Source of the DNA: WHSW01 sp963767475
GTDB taxonomy: Bacteria > Actinomycetota > Thermoleophilia > Solirubrobacterales > 70-9
Direction of reading: 5' to 3'
Length of the DNA: 64,000 nt
Assembly: GCA_963767475.1 (NCBI GenBank)
Contig: CAVYEI010000001.1
Span: 124,001 to 188,000, forward strand
Both the position numbers and the translations under genes were made by a program. The notes under the pieces are model-generated. The model did not search any database. It had not been told where the DNA came from and was given only the letters and a program-made list of their open reading frames with translations. Below are positions 50,389-59,487 of this stretch, piece by piece; the first letter of the stretch is position 1, and each line of letters begins with the position of its first letter.

Positions 50389-51609
50389 TCAGCGGCGGCG
50401 ACGCCCGCCACGCTGCGAGCCGCGGCCGTTTCGCTGCGAGCCGCCGCCAGAGCGCCCGTTGCGCTGTCCGTTGTGCTGCGCCGGACGCGTGGAGACGTGC
50501 GCCGGGCGGGTGTGGTCGTACTCCGCGCTCAGCCCGAGGTCGCGTGCGACCTTGCGCATCTCGCTGTCCTGGTCGGAGAGCACGAAGGTGACCCCGGCTC
50601 CGTCACGGCCGGCGCGCGCGGTGCGCCCGACGCGATGGACGTAGGAGTCGCGGTCGCCGGGGGCGTCGAAGTTGATCACGTGGGTGATGTCGTCGACGTC
50701 GATCCCGCGGGCGGCGACATCGGTGGCGACGAGCGTGTCGACGTCTCCGGCCGAGAACTGGGCGAGCGCGCGGTTGCGCTGGTTCTGGCTCTTGTTGCCG
50801 TGCATCGCCACCGCCTTGACCTGCTTTTTGACCAGTCGCTTGACCAGCCGGTCGGCGCCGTGCTTGGTGCGCACGAAGACGAGCGTCCGGCCGCGCTCGG
50901 AATCGCGCAGCTCGGCGATCAGCGCATCGACCTTGGCCGTGTGGTCGAGGTGGACGAAGCGGTGCGAGATCTCGCCCTGGTCCTCCTCCACCGGCTCGTG
51001 CACATGGCGGCGCGGCTCGTGGGTGTAGTCGCCGGCGAGCTGACCCGCGGCGGCCTCGAGCGTGGCCGAGAAGAACAGCGTCTGGCGATCGCGCGGCGTT
51101 TGGCGCACGATCCGGTCGACGGCGGGCTTGAAGCCCATGTCGAGCATCCGGTCGGCCTCGTCGATGACCAGGATGCGGAGCTCGTCGAGGCTGAAGGCGC
51201 CGCGCTCGAGCAGATCCTCGAGCCGGCCGGGGGTGGCGACGAGGATGTGGGCGCGGGCTGCCTTGCGGGCCTGGGGCTCGAGCCCGGCACCGCCGTAGAC
51301 GGGGGCGATCGAGAGACCGCGAACGGTGGCGATCTCGCGCATCTCCTCGACGATCTGCAGGGCGAGCTCGCGGGTGGGGGCGAGGATCAGAGCCGCCGGG
51401 TGGTGGTCGTCGGGCTCGATGCACTCGACCAGCGGCACGCCGAAGGCGAGCGTCTTGCCCGAACCGGTGGGCGACTGGACGAGCACGTCATGGCCGTCGA
51501 GGACATCCTCGATGACGAGCTTTTGGACGGCGAACGGCGCGGTGATTCCACGCTTTGAAAGCGCATCCGTGACAGGACGCGTTACGCCGAGATCGGCGAA
51601 CGAAGACAT
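50389..51609 (-). CDS. DEAD-box RNA helicase
   Basis: A 406-aa ATP-dependent RNA helicase. Q motif (F...GITAPFAVQKLVI), motif I SPTGSGKT, motif Ia PTRELALQI, motif II VIDEADRM (DEAD), motif III FSATL, and in the second RecA domain TLVFVRTK, TDVAARGIDVDDITHVINFD and HRVGRTARAG. The C-terminus is a Gly/Arg/Asn-rich tail (NGRSGGGSQRNGRGSQRGGRRRR), as in cold-shock-type helicases. ATG 51609 follows AAGGAG by 9 nt. It has a structured leader like that of the zinc-ribbon/HTH gene, suggesting shared post-transcriptional control. Confidence 0.94.
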   Translation of the reverse strand: MSSFADLGVTRPVTDALSKRGITAPFAVQKLVIEDVLDGHDVLVQSPTGSGKTLAFGVPLVECIEPDDHHPAALILAPTRELALQIVEEMREIATVRGLSIAPVYGGAGLEPQARKAARAHILVATPGRLEDLLERGAFSLDELRILVIDEADRMLDMGFKPAVDRIVRQTPRDRQTLFFSATLEAAAGQLAGDYTHEPRRHVHEPVEEDQGEISHRFVHLDHTAKVDALIAELRDSERGRTLVFVRTKHGADRLVKRLVKKQVKAVAMHGNKSQNQRNRALAQFSAGDVDTLVATDVAARGIDVDDITHVINFDAPGDRDSYVHRVGRTARAGRDGAGVTFVLSDQDSEMRKVARDLGLSAEYDHTRPAHVSTRPAQHNGQRNGRSGGGSQRNGRGSQRGGRRRR

Positions 51610-51618
51610 GTGGTGCAA

Positions 51619-51685
51619 CTCCTTATGAGTGGTGGGAATCCTGAGACCCGGACGCACTCACGAGTGCACGGAAGAAACGGAACTC
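51619..51685 (-). ncRNA. Structured 5' leader, copy B (DEAD-box helicase gene)
   Basis: GUGAGUG (51661-51655) pairs with CACUCAU (51631-51625), 7 bp with one G-U, next to AAGGAG (51624-51619). An alternative hairpin GCACU-CGUG-AGUGC (51667-51654) uses the same GAGUG, so the two folds exclude each other. The extended -10 TGC-TACCGT (51723-51718) predicts a ~102-nt leader, like copy A. Confidence 0.6.
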
Positions 51686-51755
51686 CTCGAGCGCCTGGTT
51701 GGCACTCGACGCAGACGACGGTAGCAGGTCCCCGCGAGAACCCGCCGATTTGCGG

Positions 51756-52322
51756 CTAGATCCCGAGCTGGGCGATTACACCCGCGGGGTCCTTGATGCC
51801 CATCCCGTCGAGATAACGCTTGATCGCCGAGTCCGATTCGCCGGCCAGCCGCATCTGCACCATCACCAGCCGTACCCCCTCGGGGACGTCGAGCCCGTTC
51901 GTGGAGCGGCGGCGAAAGCGACGGCGTCTGGGCTCGCTGTCGAGGGGGGCATCCTCGACCGCGGAGCGGATCGCATCGACGTCGTCGAGGGTCACCTCGT
52001 CGCCCATCGGCGGCGAGGCCGGCGACGACTCGGCCGGCGGGCCGTCGTGGTCGCGCAGCGTCGCCGAGGCCACGCTCGCCTCCTCGATCAGCGCCGCGAT
52101 CTCGCCGTCGAGCTCGATCGCCCGGGCGACCAGGTCGGTGCTCAGGGCGCGCAGCCGCGCGGCGTCGGCGCCGGCGAGCGCCTCCAGGCGGGCGGCGGCC
52201 TCGTCGACCGCGGCGGTCACCGTGTTGACGGTGCGGTGAAGCTCGGCGATCAGCTGGTCGCGCGCGGCGGCCGTGGTCTGCCTCGCGGCGTCCGTGGTCT
52301 GATGACCCCCTTCCCCTTTCAT
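51756..52322 (-). CDS. Coiled-coil protein of unknown function
   Basis: A 188-aa protein. The first ~95 residues are an alanine-rich coiled coil (HRTVNTVTAAVDEAAARLEALAGA...). A polar linker with Arg-rich stretch RRRRFRRRS (about 133-141) follows. The C-terminal ~45 residues (VPEGVRLVMVQMRLAGESDSAIKRYLDGMGIKDPAGVIAQLGI) form a helical unit with a helix-turn-helix feel. It is cytoplasmic. No family recognised. It lies upstream of the DEAD-box gene on the same strand but with its own 147-nt gap. Confidence 0.6.
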   Translation of the reverse strand: MKGEGGHQTTDAARQTTAAARDQLIAELHRTVNTVTAAVDEAAARLEALAGADAARLRALSTDLVARAIELDGEIAALIEEASVASATLRDHDGPPAESSPASPPMGDEVTLDDVDAIRSAVEDAPLDSEPRRRRFRRRSTNGLDVPEGVRLVMVQMRLAGESDSAIKRYLDGMGIKDPAGVIAQLGI

Positions 52323-52621
52323 TCGCTTCAGGTTTCACGGTAGCGGCGCCGTTCAAACCAGGCCGCAGCCCGAATACCGCATTCCACCTACCGCGAATCA
52401 TGTAACGGCTTGGTCCCTTTCGGCCAACCGTCGCGCTGTCGCTCAAGCCCGGTCGCCGTGGGCCCGATCAACTACCAGTGGCTGATGAAGGCGTGATCTC
52501 AGAGGTTGGCGTTGTCGGCCGGGTGGCCGCGCGGCGCGCGCGCGGGCGACCCCGGCGTGGCACCGAAGGCCGGCGAGGCGACGCATCCTGGCTCTGCGAC
52601 AGCGGCGCGGCGCGCGAGCGG

Positions 52622-53596
52622 ATGCTCGACATGGACCGCCGCCTGGCGCCGGTCCGCAGCCTGGCGCTCGGCGTACTCGCGCTCGCCGCGCTCGCCAACG
52701 CTCACTGGCTCGGCCTCTGGACCCTCTTGCCGCTGGTCGCGGCGGCGCTCGCGTTCTCGCTCGGCGCCCGCCTCAGCCACACCGCCGAGCGGCCCGAGTA
52801 CATCCTCTTTGGCTCCTGGGTGGTCTCGGAGCTGGTGATCGCGGCGACGATCCTGATCGCCGGCCTCGACTCGACCCTGCTCGCCTGGCTCGCGATCCCG
52901 GTGGTCACGCTCAGCTCCCGCTTCTCCGGGCACGGGGTGCTCGCCGGCGTCGCGATCGCGCTCGCGCTCTGCATCGGCGTCGCCTTCGCCAGCGACGCCG
53001 CCGCCGTGCTCGACTACCCGCCGCTGCTGGTCGGCCCGGCGGCCGTCGTGATCGCGGTCGGCATCCTCTCCACCGCGCTGATGCGCTCCGACCTCGAGCA
53101 CCGCGACGAGGCGGTGATCGACCAGCTCACCGGGATGCTGAACCGAAACGCGCTCACGCGCCGCGCCTTCGAGCTCGAGGCGCAGTCGCGCGTCACCGGC
53201 GAGCCGATCGCGATCGTGATCGGCGACCTCGATCACTTCAAGCAGGTCAACGACACCCTCGGGCACGCGGTCGGCGATGCGGTCCTCACCGATATCGCCT
53301 ACACGATCCGTAAGCAGCTGCGCGCCTTCGATCTCGCCTACCGGCTCGGCGGCGAGGAGTTCCTGGTCCTGATCCCCGGTGCCGATACCGAGCAGGCGTC
53401 GGCGATCGCCGAGGAGCTGCGGCAGTCGATCGCGGCGCAGCCGTTCTCCGGTCGCGAGGTGACGATGACCTTCGGCGTCAGCGCCACCGATCGAGCCCAG
53501 ACCTTCGCCTACGAGACCCAGTTCGAGCTTGCCGACAGCGCCCTCTACGAAGCCAAGCGCGCGGGGCGCAACCGGGTGCTCGCCGCCTCCGGCTGA
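52622..53596 (+). CDS. Membrane diguanylate cyclase (GGDEF)
   Basis: A 324-aa protein. Five or six N-terminal membrane segments (SLALGVLALAALANAHWLGL, LLPLVAAALAF, ELVIAATILIAGLD, LLAWLAIPVVTL, GVAIALALCIGVAF, GPAAVVIAVGILSTAL) are followed by a GGDEF domain (about 155-320) with the active motif GGEEF. The RxxD inhibitory site is present five residues upstream (RAFD). It should make cyclic di-GMP, with product inhibition. ATG 52622 is preferred; a frame upstream to 52478 would add 48 basic residues of low plausibility. Confidence 0.85.
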   Translation: MLDMDRRLAPVRSLALGVLALAALANAHWLGLWTLLPLVAAALAFSLGARLSHTAERPEYILFGSWVVSELVIAATILIAGLDSTLLAWLAIPVVTLSSRFSGHGVLAGVAIALALCIGVAFASDAAAVLDYPPLLVGPAAVVIAVGILSTALMRSDLEHRDEAVIDQLTGMLNRNALTRRAFELEAQSRVTGEPIAIVIGDLDHFKQVNDTLGHAVGDAVLTDIAYTIRKQLRAFDLAYRLGGEEFLVLIPGADTEQASAIAEELRQSIAAQPFSGREVTMTFGVSATDRAQTFAYETQFELADSALYEAKRAGRNRVLAASG

Positions 53597-53710
53597 CCCG
53601 CGTCCTGCACCCCGGGGCTACACTCAGTTGACTACCGGCCGGGCCTCAGACCTCCTCTCCGCCCTGTTCAGATCCCGGTTTCACCGCGAGGGGAAGGGAA
53701 ACGGGATGCG

Positions 53711-54091
53711 ATGAGCGACCGGAACGCGACAGTACCGGGCGACGAGACCGCGACTGCCTCGGTCTCCGACGAGATCGGGCGCACGGTTGGTTCGATCTGG
53801 CAAAAGCGAACGGGGACGCGGCCGGCCAACATCAGCACCGAGATCAACGGCGACGCGATTCGCTGCGTGATCGAAGAGGGAGAGGCCGCCCCGGTCGACC
53901 CGGAGGCCGAGGTCGATCCCGACGCGCCCGTGGTCGGCGGCACCGACACCAACGCATACCGCCACGAGGCCCAGGCGGCGGTCGCCAGGATCACCAAGCG
54001 GACCGTCTCTGCCTTCATCGCCAAGCGCGACAAGAAGACCGGCGTGGCGACGCAGACCTTCATCCTCGAGCGCATCCGCACCAAGTACTGA
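53711..54091 (+). CDS. MpsC/DUF2294-like small protein
   Basis: A 126-aa protein. The segment IGRTVGSIWQKRTGTRPANISTEINGDAIRCVIEE and the later ARITKRTVSAFIAKRDKKTGVATQTFILE look like the MpsC/DUF2294 family (small proteins linked by some to membrane-potential or bicarbonate systems), recalled from memory. An acidic loop (EEGEAAPVDPEAEVDPD) is inserted in the middle. No signal. The ATG follows the purine-rich site AGGGGAAGGGAAACGGG. It is a single gene. Confidence 0.55.
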   Translation: MSDRNATVPGDETATASVSDEIGRTVGSIWQKRTGTRPANISTEINGDAIRCVIEEGEAAPVDPEAEVDPDAPVVGGTDTNAYRHEAQAAVARITKRTVSAFIAKRDKKTGVATQTFILERIRTKY

Positions 54092-54126
54092 GCAAGCCAG
54101 GCTCTCTGCCACACTCATCGGCCGCC

Positions 54127-55959
54127 ATGGCCGATACCGCTCTCAGAGACGACCTGCGCAACATCGCGATCGTCGCCCATGTCGACCATGGGAAGACGAC
54201 GCTGGTCGACGCGATGCTGTGGCAGTCCGGGGCCTTCCGCGAGGGCGCCGACGTCGCCGAGCGGGTGATGGACTCGATGGACCTCGAGCGCGAGAAGGGG
54301 ATCACGATCCTGGCCAAGAACACGGCCGTCCGCTACGGCCAGGTGAAGCTCAACATCGTCGACACCCCGGGGCACGCGGATTTCGGCGGCGAGGTCGAGC
54401 GGGCGCTGACGATGGTCGACGGGATCCTGCTCCTGGTCGATGCCTCCGAGGGGCCGATGCCGCAGACGCGCTTCGTGCTTCGCAAGGCGCTCGAGTCGCG
54501 CCTGCCGGTGATCCTGGTCGTGAACAAGGTCGACCGCCCCGACGCCCGCATCTCCGAGGTCGTCGACGAGGTCTATGAGCTCTTCCTCGACCTCGATGCC
54601 ACCGACGACCAGGTCGAGTTCCCGATCGTCTACGCCAACGCCAGGGCGGGCTGGGCGGCGCTCGCCGAGGGCGAGGAGGGCGAGAGCCTGAAGCCGCTGC
54701 TCGACCTGATGGTCGAGCGGATCCCGGCGCCCGCCTACGACCCCGATGCGCCGCTGCAGGCCCACGTCACCAACCTCGACGCCTCGCCCTACGTCGGCCG
54801 CCTGGCGCTCTGCCGGGTGCGCAACGGGACGATCCGCCAGGGCGAGCAGGTCGCCTGGTGTCGCGCCGACGGCACGATCGAGAAGGCGACGGTGGCCCAC
54901 CTGTATGTGACCGATGCGCTCGACCGGATCGAGACCGACGAGGCGGGCCCGGGCGAGATCATCGCCGTCGGCGGGATCGACGAGGTGACGATCGGCGAGA
55001 CGCTCGCCGATCTCGACGACCCGCGACCGCTGCCCGTGATCACCGTCGACGAGCCCTCGCTCTCGATCGTGATCGGGATCAACAACGGCCCCCTGGCGGG
55101 CAAGGAGGGCTCGAAGCTGACCGCGCGCCAGATCCGCGATCGGCTCGACAAGGAGCTGGTCGGCAACGTCTCGATCCGGGTCCAGGACACCGAGCGCCCC
55201 GACGCCTGGGAGGTCCACGGCCGCGGTGAGCTGCAGCTCGTCGTCCTGCTCGAGCTGATGCGCCGCGAGGGCTTCGAGATCGTCGCCAGCCAGCCGCAGG
55301 TGCTCACCCGCGAGGTCAAGGGCGAGCTCTGCGAGCCGGTCGACCGGCTGGCGATCGACGTGCCCGAGGACTACGTCGGCGTCGTCACCCAGATGCTCGC
55401 CCTGCGCAAGGGCCGCATGGAGCAGATGATCAACCACTCCACCGGCTGGGTCCGGCTCGACTACCTGGCGCCGGCTCGCGGCCTGATCGGCTTTCGCACC
55501 GAGTTTTTGACCGAGACCCGGGGCACCGGGATCCTCCACCACGTATTCGAGGCCTGGGAGCCGTGGGCGGGTGACCTGCGCAGCCGCCCGACCGGATCCC
55601 TGGTCTCCGACCGCCCCGGCGAGACGGCGAGCTTTGCCCTGCACTCGCTCCAAGACCGCGGCTCGCTCTTCGTCGGCCCCGGCGAGCCCGTCTACGAGGG
55701 CATGATCGTGGGCGAGAACTCGCGCTCCGACGACCTCGACGTGAACGCGACCAAGCAGAAGCACCAGACCAACATCCGCGCCGCCTCCGCCGACATCCTC
55801 GTCCGCCTGATCCCACCGCGGGCGCTCTCGCTCGAGAACGCGCTCGAGTTCCTGCGCGAGGACGAATGCGTCGAGATCACCCCCGAGAGCCTGCGCCTGC
55901 GAAAGGCGGAGCTCTCGAAGGTAGAGCGGGTGAAGCTCGCTAGGAAGGCTAAGGCCTAG
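54127..55959 (+). CDS. typA: Ribosome-associated GTPase TypA/BipA
   Basis: A 610-aa translational GTPase of the EF-G-like family. The G domain has AHVDHGKTTLVDAM (G1), RVMDSMDLEREKGITI (G2), IVDTPGHADFGGEVER (G3), VNKVDRPDA (G4) and NARAG (G5-like). Domain II, domain III and V and the unique BipA C-terminal domain (about 480-610, ENSRSDDLDVNATKQKHQTNIRAA) are all complete. It helps 50S assembly and growth under stress, including cold. It is monocistronic; GCCATG start after the MpsC-like gene. Confidence 0.95.
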   Translation: MADTALRDDLRNIAIVAHVDHGKTTLVDAMLWQSGAFREGADVAERVMDSMDLEREKGITILAKNTAVRYGQVKLNIVDTPGHADFGGEVERALTMVDGILLLVDASEGPMPQTRFVLRKALESRLPVILVVNKVDRPDARISEVVDEVYELFLDLDATDDQVEFPIVYANARAGWAALAEGEEGESLKPLLDLMVERIPAPAYDPDAPLQAHVTNLDASPYVGRLALCRVRNGTIRQGEQVAWCRADGTIEKATVAHLYVTDALDRIETDEAGPGEIIAVGGIDEVTIGETLADLDDPRPLPVITVDEPSLSIVIGINNGPLAGKEGSKLTARQIRDRLDKELVGNVSIRVQDTERPDAWEVHGRGELQLVVLLELMRREGFEIVASQPQVLTREVKGELCEPVDRLAIDVPEDYVGVVTQMLALRKGRMEQMINHSTGWVRLDYLAPARGLIGFRTEFLTETRGTGILHHVFEAWEPWAGDLRSRPTGSLVSDRPGETASFALHSLQDRGSLFVGPGEPVYEGMIVGENSRSDDLDVNATKQKHQTNIRAASADILVRLIPPRALSLENALEFLREDECVEITPESLRLRKAELSKVERVKLARKAKA

Positions 55960-55963
55960 GCAG

Positions 55964-55969
55964 TAGGGT
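55964..55969 (+). promoter_or_regulatory. -10-like box TAGGGT, leaderless promoter of the FHA-like gene
   Basis: TAGGGT is 7 nt before GTG 55977, favouring this over GTG 55968. Confidence 0.45.
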
Positions 55970-55976
55970 GGATCCC

Positions 55977-57791
55977 GTGCGGGGGATCAAGCTCATCGTC
56001 GCGGTCGCGCTGGCCACGCTGGCAACGACCGCCACGGCGAGCGCGGCGTGCGACCTGACGATCTCGAACGGCCCCCAGACGGGGATCACCGAGGGTCCGA
56101 CCGGGACGTTCACCTCCACCGCCGCCAGCGCGGTTCTCGACGTCGGCACGCTCACCGACCGCCTCTCCGTAGGCAACGCCAACGTGAATACCGGCACCGA
56201 CCCCTGCGGTGGTCAGCAGGGCAACCTGACCATCAGCAACGCGGTCACCTGGTCGACGCCGAGCTCGCTCACGATGTTCAGCGTGGGCGACGCGGAGTTC
56301 AACGCCTCCCTCACCGCGACCGACGGCTCGGCGGCCTTCGCGGTCCAGGCGAGTCTCGGCGTCGCCCAGCCCGCCGGAACAATCAGCGTCGCCGGGCCGA
56401 CGACCGTGAACGGGGGCCTCGCCTCGGTCAGCCTCACATCGGCCGGCAACGACTTCGGCCAATCGATCAGCGTCCCGGCCGCACCGCTCGGGGTCGCGAT
56501 CACCGACGCCAACGCGATCGCGCTCGCCGGCGTCAACACGGGCTCTAATTTCACCCTCAACGCGGCCAGCGTCGGCCAGACCGCCGCGCTCAACGTCAGC
56601 GGGGCGACCATAATCACGGCCAGCGGACCGGTCTCGCTGAACGCCTCCAACGCGTTCACCGGCCCGGTCGCGGTCGCGAGTGCCCTGGCCCCCGTGGCCC
56701 TGAACGCGAACGGCGACCTCACCCTCGGCAATATCAGCGCCAGTTCGCTCGACGCCACCGCCAGTGACGAGCTTCTCAACTTCGGCAACGTGACCGTGAC
56801 CGGGGCGACCACGCTCGCCGCGCCGACGTCGATCGGCATGACCGACTCCGACAACAACTTCGGTGGCGCGGTCTCCTCGACCACCAACGGCGTCCTGACC
56901 CTGCACACCGAGAACCCATTGGTGCTGGGGACGACCTCGAGCGCCGGTGCCGATGTCTTCTCCGACGGTGCCATGACCCAGACCGGGGCGATCAGCGACG
57001 GCGGGCAGTTCGAGGTCCAGGGCGACGGCGGCGTGACGCTCACCAACGCGAGCAACAATTTCGACGACCTGAGCGTGGCGTCGGCCGTCGGCTCGGTGGC
57101 GGTCCGGGACGCGAACTCGGTCAATCTGCAGGCGGTCGAGGTCGCTGGATCCGGAGCGGCGACGGTCACCGCCGGCAACGACCTGATCGTGCCGGACCTG
57201 ACCACCTTCTTCACCGCCGGCGCGATGACGCTCGTCGCCGACGCGAACGCAGGCTCCGCGGTCGGGCCGGGCGGGATCGACATCGCGGGCGATCGCGCGA
57301 TCACCTCGATCGCCGCGCCCGTCCGGCTTTACACGGCCCAGCGCAGCCAGAACTCGATCAGCCCACTGGCGACGCTCAACGGCGCGACGTTCACCCCCGG
57401 CCCCGAGTTCGTCGACTCGGCGACCGAGGTCTGGAACACCGCTTTCCCGGCAGGCACGGCCACTGACCCGTTCACGATCTTCTACAAGCAGGCGGCGCCC
57501 GCGGTCCCGGTCGATCCGCCGACGCCGGACACGACCCTGACCGGAACGCCGAAGAAGAAGATCAAGACGAAGAAAAAGAAGGTCAAGGTCTCGTTCGAGT
57601 TCACCTCCAACGTCGTCGGCTCGACCTTCACCTGCGCGCTCGACGGCAGGGCGATCTCCTGCAACTCGCCATTCCAGGCCAAGGTGAAGAAGGGCAAGCA
57701 CACCTTCTCGGTCGCCGCCACCGCCACCGGCAAGATCGACCCGACGCCGGAGAGCTTCAGCTTCAAGGTCAAGCGGAAGAAGCGCCGCTAA
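55977..57791 (+). CDS. Secreted repetitive beta-helical surface protein (FHA-like)
   Basis: A 604-aa exported protein. A signal peptide (GIKLIVAVALATLATTATASA) is followed by ~470 residues of short Ser/Thr/Ala/Gly/Asn-rich repeats such as NDFGQSISV, DNNFGGAVSS and NNFDDLSV, with TDANAIAL and TDSD units. This resembles the beta-helical passengers of filamentous-haemagglutinin-type proteins. The C-terminal ~88 residues (from about 515) are an Ig-like domain with two cysteines and a basic tail ending KRKKRR, shared with the next gene. It is probably displayed or released outside the cell. GTG 55977 is chosen by the leaderless rule. Confidence 0.75.
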   Translation: MRGIKLIVAVALATLATTATASAACDLTISNGPQTGITEGPTGTFTSTAASAVLDVGTLTDRLSVGNANVNTGTDPCGGQQGNLTISNAVTWSTPSSLTMFSVGDAEFNASLTATDGSAAFAVQASLGVAQPAGTISVAGPTTVNGGLASVSLTSAGNDFGQSISVPAAPLGVAITDANAIALAGVNTGSNFTLNAASVGQTAALNVSGATIITASGPVSLNASNAFTGPVAVASALAPVALNANGDLTLGNISASSLDATASDELLNFGNVTVTGATTLAAPTSIGMTDSDNNFGGAVSSTTNGVLTLHTENPLVLGTTSSAGADVFSDGAMTQTGAISDGGQFEVQGDGGVTLTNASNNFDDLSVASAVGSVAVRDANSVNLQAVEVAGSGAATVTAGNDLIVPDLTTFFTAGAMTLVADANAGSAVGPGGIDIAGDRAITSIAAPVRLYTAQRSQNSISPLATLNGATFTPGPEFVDSATEVWNTAFPAGTATDPFTIFYKQAAPAVPVDPPTPDTTLTGTPKKKIKTKKKKVKVSFEFTSNVVGSTFTCALDGRAISCNSPFQAKVKKGKHTFSVAATATGKIDPTPESFSFKVKRKKRR

Positions 57792-57796
57792 GGCCG

Positions 57797-59455
57797 ATGG
57801 CGCGGAGCACCGTATGCGGATGGATGGTCGCCGCGGCGCTGCTCCTCGGCGGCGCTCTGAGCCCGCCGGCGAGCGCCGACCAGCGCGCCTACGCCACCGA
57901 CACGAGCGGTGCGCTCGCAATGCTCGACCTCGGCCCAGGCGGCGCTCCGACCCCAATCACCGGATCACCGCTCACCGGGCTCGGCCAGATCGAGGCGATC
58001 ACGATCACGCCCGACGCCCGACACCTCTACGTAGCCCGCCGCTCGATCAGCGGCGTGCTCGGGTTCGAGATCGGCGCCGACGGCGGGTTGACCCCGCTCA
58101 CCAACTCTCCCTGGGCGGCCGCCGGCGAGATCTACGCACTCGCGCTCACCCCCGACGGCAGCCGCCTGTACGCAGCCGGACGCGGACCGGGGGTCACCGA
58201 CCTGTACGGCTTCGACGTCGGCACCGGCGGCGTGCTGACGCCGCTGACCGGCTCGCCGTTCACGGTCCGGGCCAACGCGCGCGGGATCGCGATCAGTGCC
58301 GACGGCTCGTTTCTCTTCGAGGTCGTCAACGCGACATCGCAGCTGGCCGTGTACGCGATCGGCGCCGCCGGCACGCTCACCGAGGCCTCGGGGTCGCCCT
58401 ACACGATCGGGCAGAACTCGTTCGGGGTGGCCGTCACTCCTGACGGTAAGTCGGTCTACGTCGCCTCCTCCAACGCCAACGCGACCTACGCCTTCTCGAT
58501 CGGCGCCGGCGGTGCGCTGACCGCGATCCCGCAGTCGCCGTTCCCCGCCCCGGGCTCGACGTTCGACGGTGAGATCACACCCGCCGGTGACGGGTACTAC
58601 GTCGCCAGCGCCGCGCCCATGCCCAACCTTCTCGGCGGCTTCTCGATCGCCGCCGGCGGCACGCTGGCGCCGGTCCCCGGGTCGCCCTTCCCGGTTCCCG
58701 TCGATGGCAGGGCGGTCGCGATCAGCGGCGCGGGCGACCGCGTCTACGTGACCAACTCCTCAACCAACTCACTCGGCGCCTACACGCGAGCCGCCGACGG
58801 CGGGCTCACCCAGATCGGCGGCTCGCCCTTCAACATCGGCCTCGCCACGCCGGATTTCGATTCGGTCGCGCTCACCCCGGCGCAGGCGCCGGTCGCGGCC
58901 TTCTCATTTGCCGCCGCGGGAAAGAGCGCAGGGACGGTCTTCGACGCTCGCGGCTCCTCGGATGCCGACGCCGAGGTCGCCCGCTACGACTGGGACTTCG
59001 GCGACGGCACCGTGCTCGCGGATGGCGGCCCCCAGCCCGAGCACAGCTACGCCGGTGGCGGGCCCTTCACGGTCTCGCTCACCGTGACCGACTCCGACGG
59101 CTGCTCGACGGCCAGTCCCTACACCGGCCAGATGGTCTCCTGCAACGGCAGCCCGACGGCCAAGACCACGGCAGTCGTCGGCCCGGCGCCGTCGACGAAG
59201 CTGACGAAGAAGCCACGCAGGAAGCTGACGCTGAAGCGAGGCAAGAAGGTGAAGGTCAAGTTCGCCTTCAAGTCCAGCGACCCCGCCGCCGCCTTCCGCT
59301 GCACCATCGACCGCAAGACGGCTCCGTGCTCGTCGCCGTTGAAGAAGAAGGTGAAGAAGGGCCGGCGCAAGTTCGCCGTCGCCGCGACCGCCAGGGGACT
59401 GACCGATCCGACGCCGGCGAAGTACCGGTTCAAGGTCAAGCGCAAGCGCCGTTAG
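57797..59455 (+). CDS. Secreted YVTN-type beta-propeller with PKD domain
   Basis: A 552-aa exported protein. Signal peptide (MVAAALLLGGALSPPASAD), then repeated propeller blades with the recurring form AITPDARHLYVA...IGADGGLTPLTNSPW, about seven blades (to ~350). A PKD domain (about 360-440) has YDWDFGDGT and HSYAGGGPFTVSLTVTDSDG. The C-terminal ~90 residues are the Ig-like domain with a KRKRR tail, closely similar to that of the gene before it. ATG 57797 is only 5 nt after the upstream stop, so the pair is an operon. Confidence 0.82.
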   Translation: MARSTVCGWMVAAALLLGGALSPPASADQRAYATDTSGALAMLDLGPGGAPTPITGSPLTGLGQIEAITITPDARHLYVARRSISGVLGFEIGADGGLTPLTNSPWAAAGEIYALALTPDGSRLYAAGRGPGVTDLYGFDVGTGGVLTPLTGSPFTVRANARGIAISADGSFLFEVVNATSQLAVYAIGAAGTLTEASGSPYTIGQNSFGVAVTPDGKSVYVASSNANATYAFSIGAGGALTAIPQSPFPAPGSTFDGEITPAGDGYYVASAAPMPNLLGGFSIAAGGTLAPVPGSPFPVPVDGRAVAISGAGDRVYVTNSSTNSLGAYTRAADGGLTQIGGSPFNIGLATPDFDSVALTPAQAPVAAFSFAAAGKSAGTVFDARGSSDADAEVARYDWDFGDGTVLADGGPQPEHSYAGGGPFTVSLTVTDSDGCSTASPYTGQMVSCNGSPTAKTTAVVGPAPSTKLTKKPRRKLTLKRGKKVKVKFAFKSSDPAAAFRCTIDRKTAPCSSPLKKKVKKGRRKFAVAATARGLTDPTPAKYRFKVKRKRR

Positions 59456-59474
59456 CCACGCGGGGCGGAATGGC

Positions 59475-59480
59475 TACCCT
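59475..59480 (+). promoter_or_regulatory. -10-like box TACCCT, leaderless promoter of the small gene/LLM operon
   Basis: TACCCT is 7 nt before GTG 59488. This shifts the start from ATG 59470 to GTG 59488. Confidence 0.45.
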
Positions 59481-59487
59481 CGGGGAC

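Noticed and set aside
52478..52621. Upstream extension of the diguanylate cyclase
   Set aside because: Adds an Arg/Gly-rich stretch with no conservation signal; membrane segment 1 starts just after ATG 52622. The possibility is not fully excluded.
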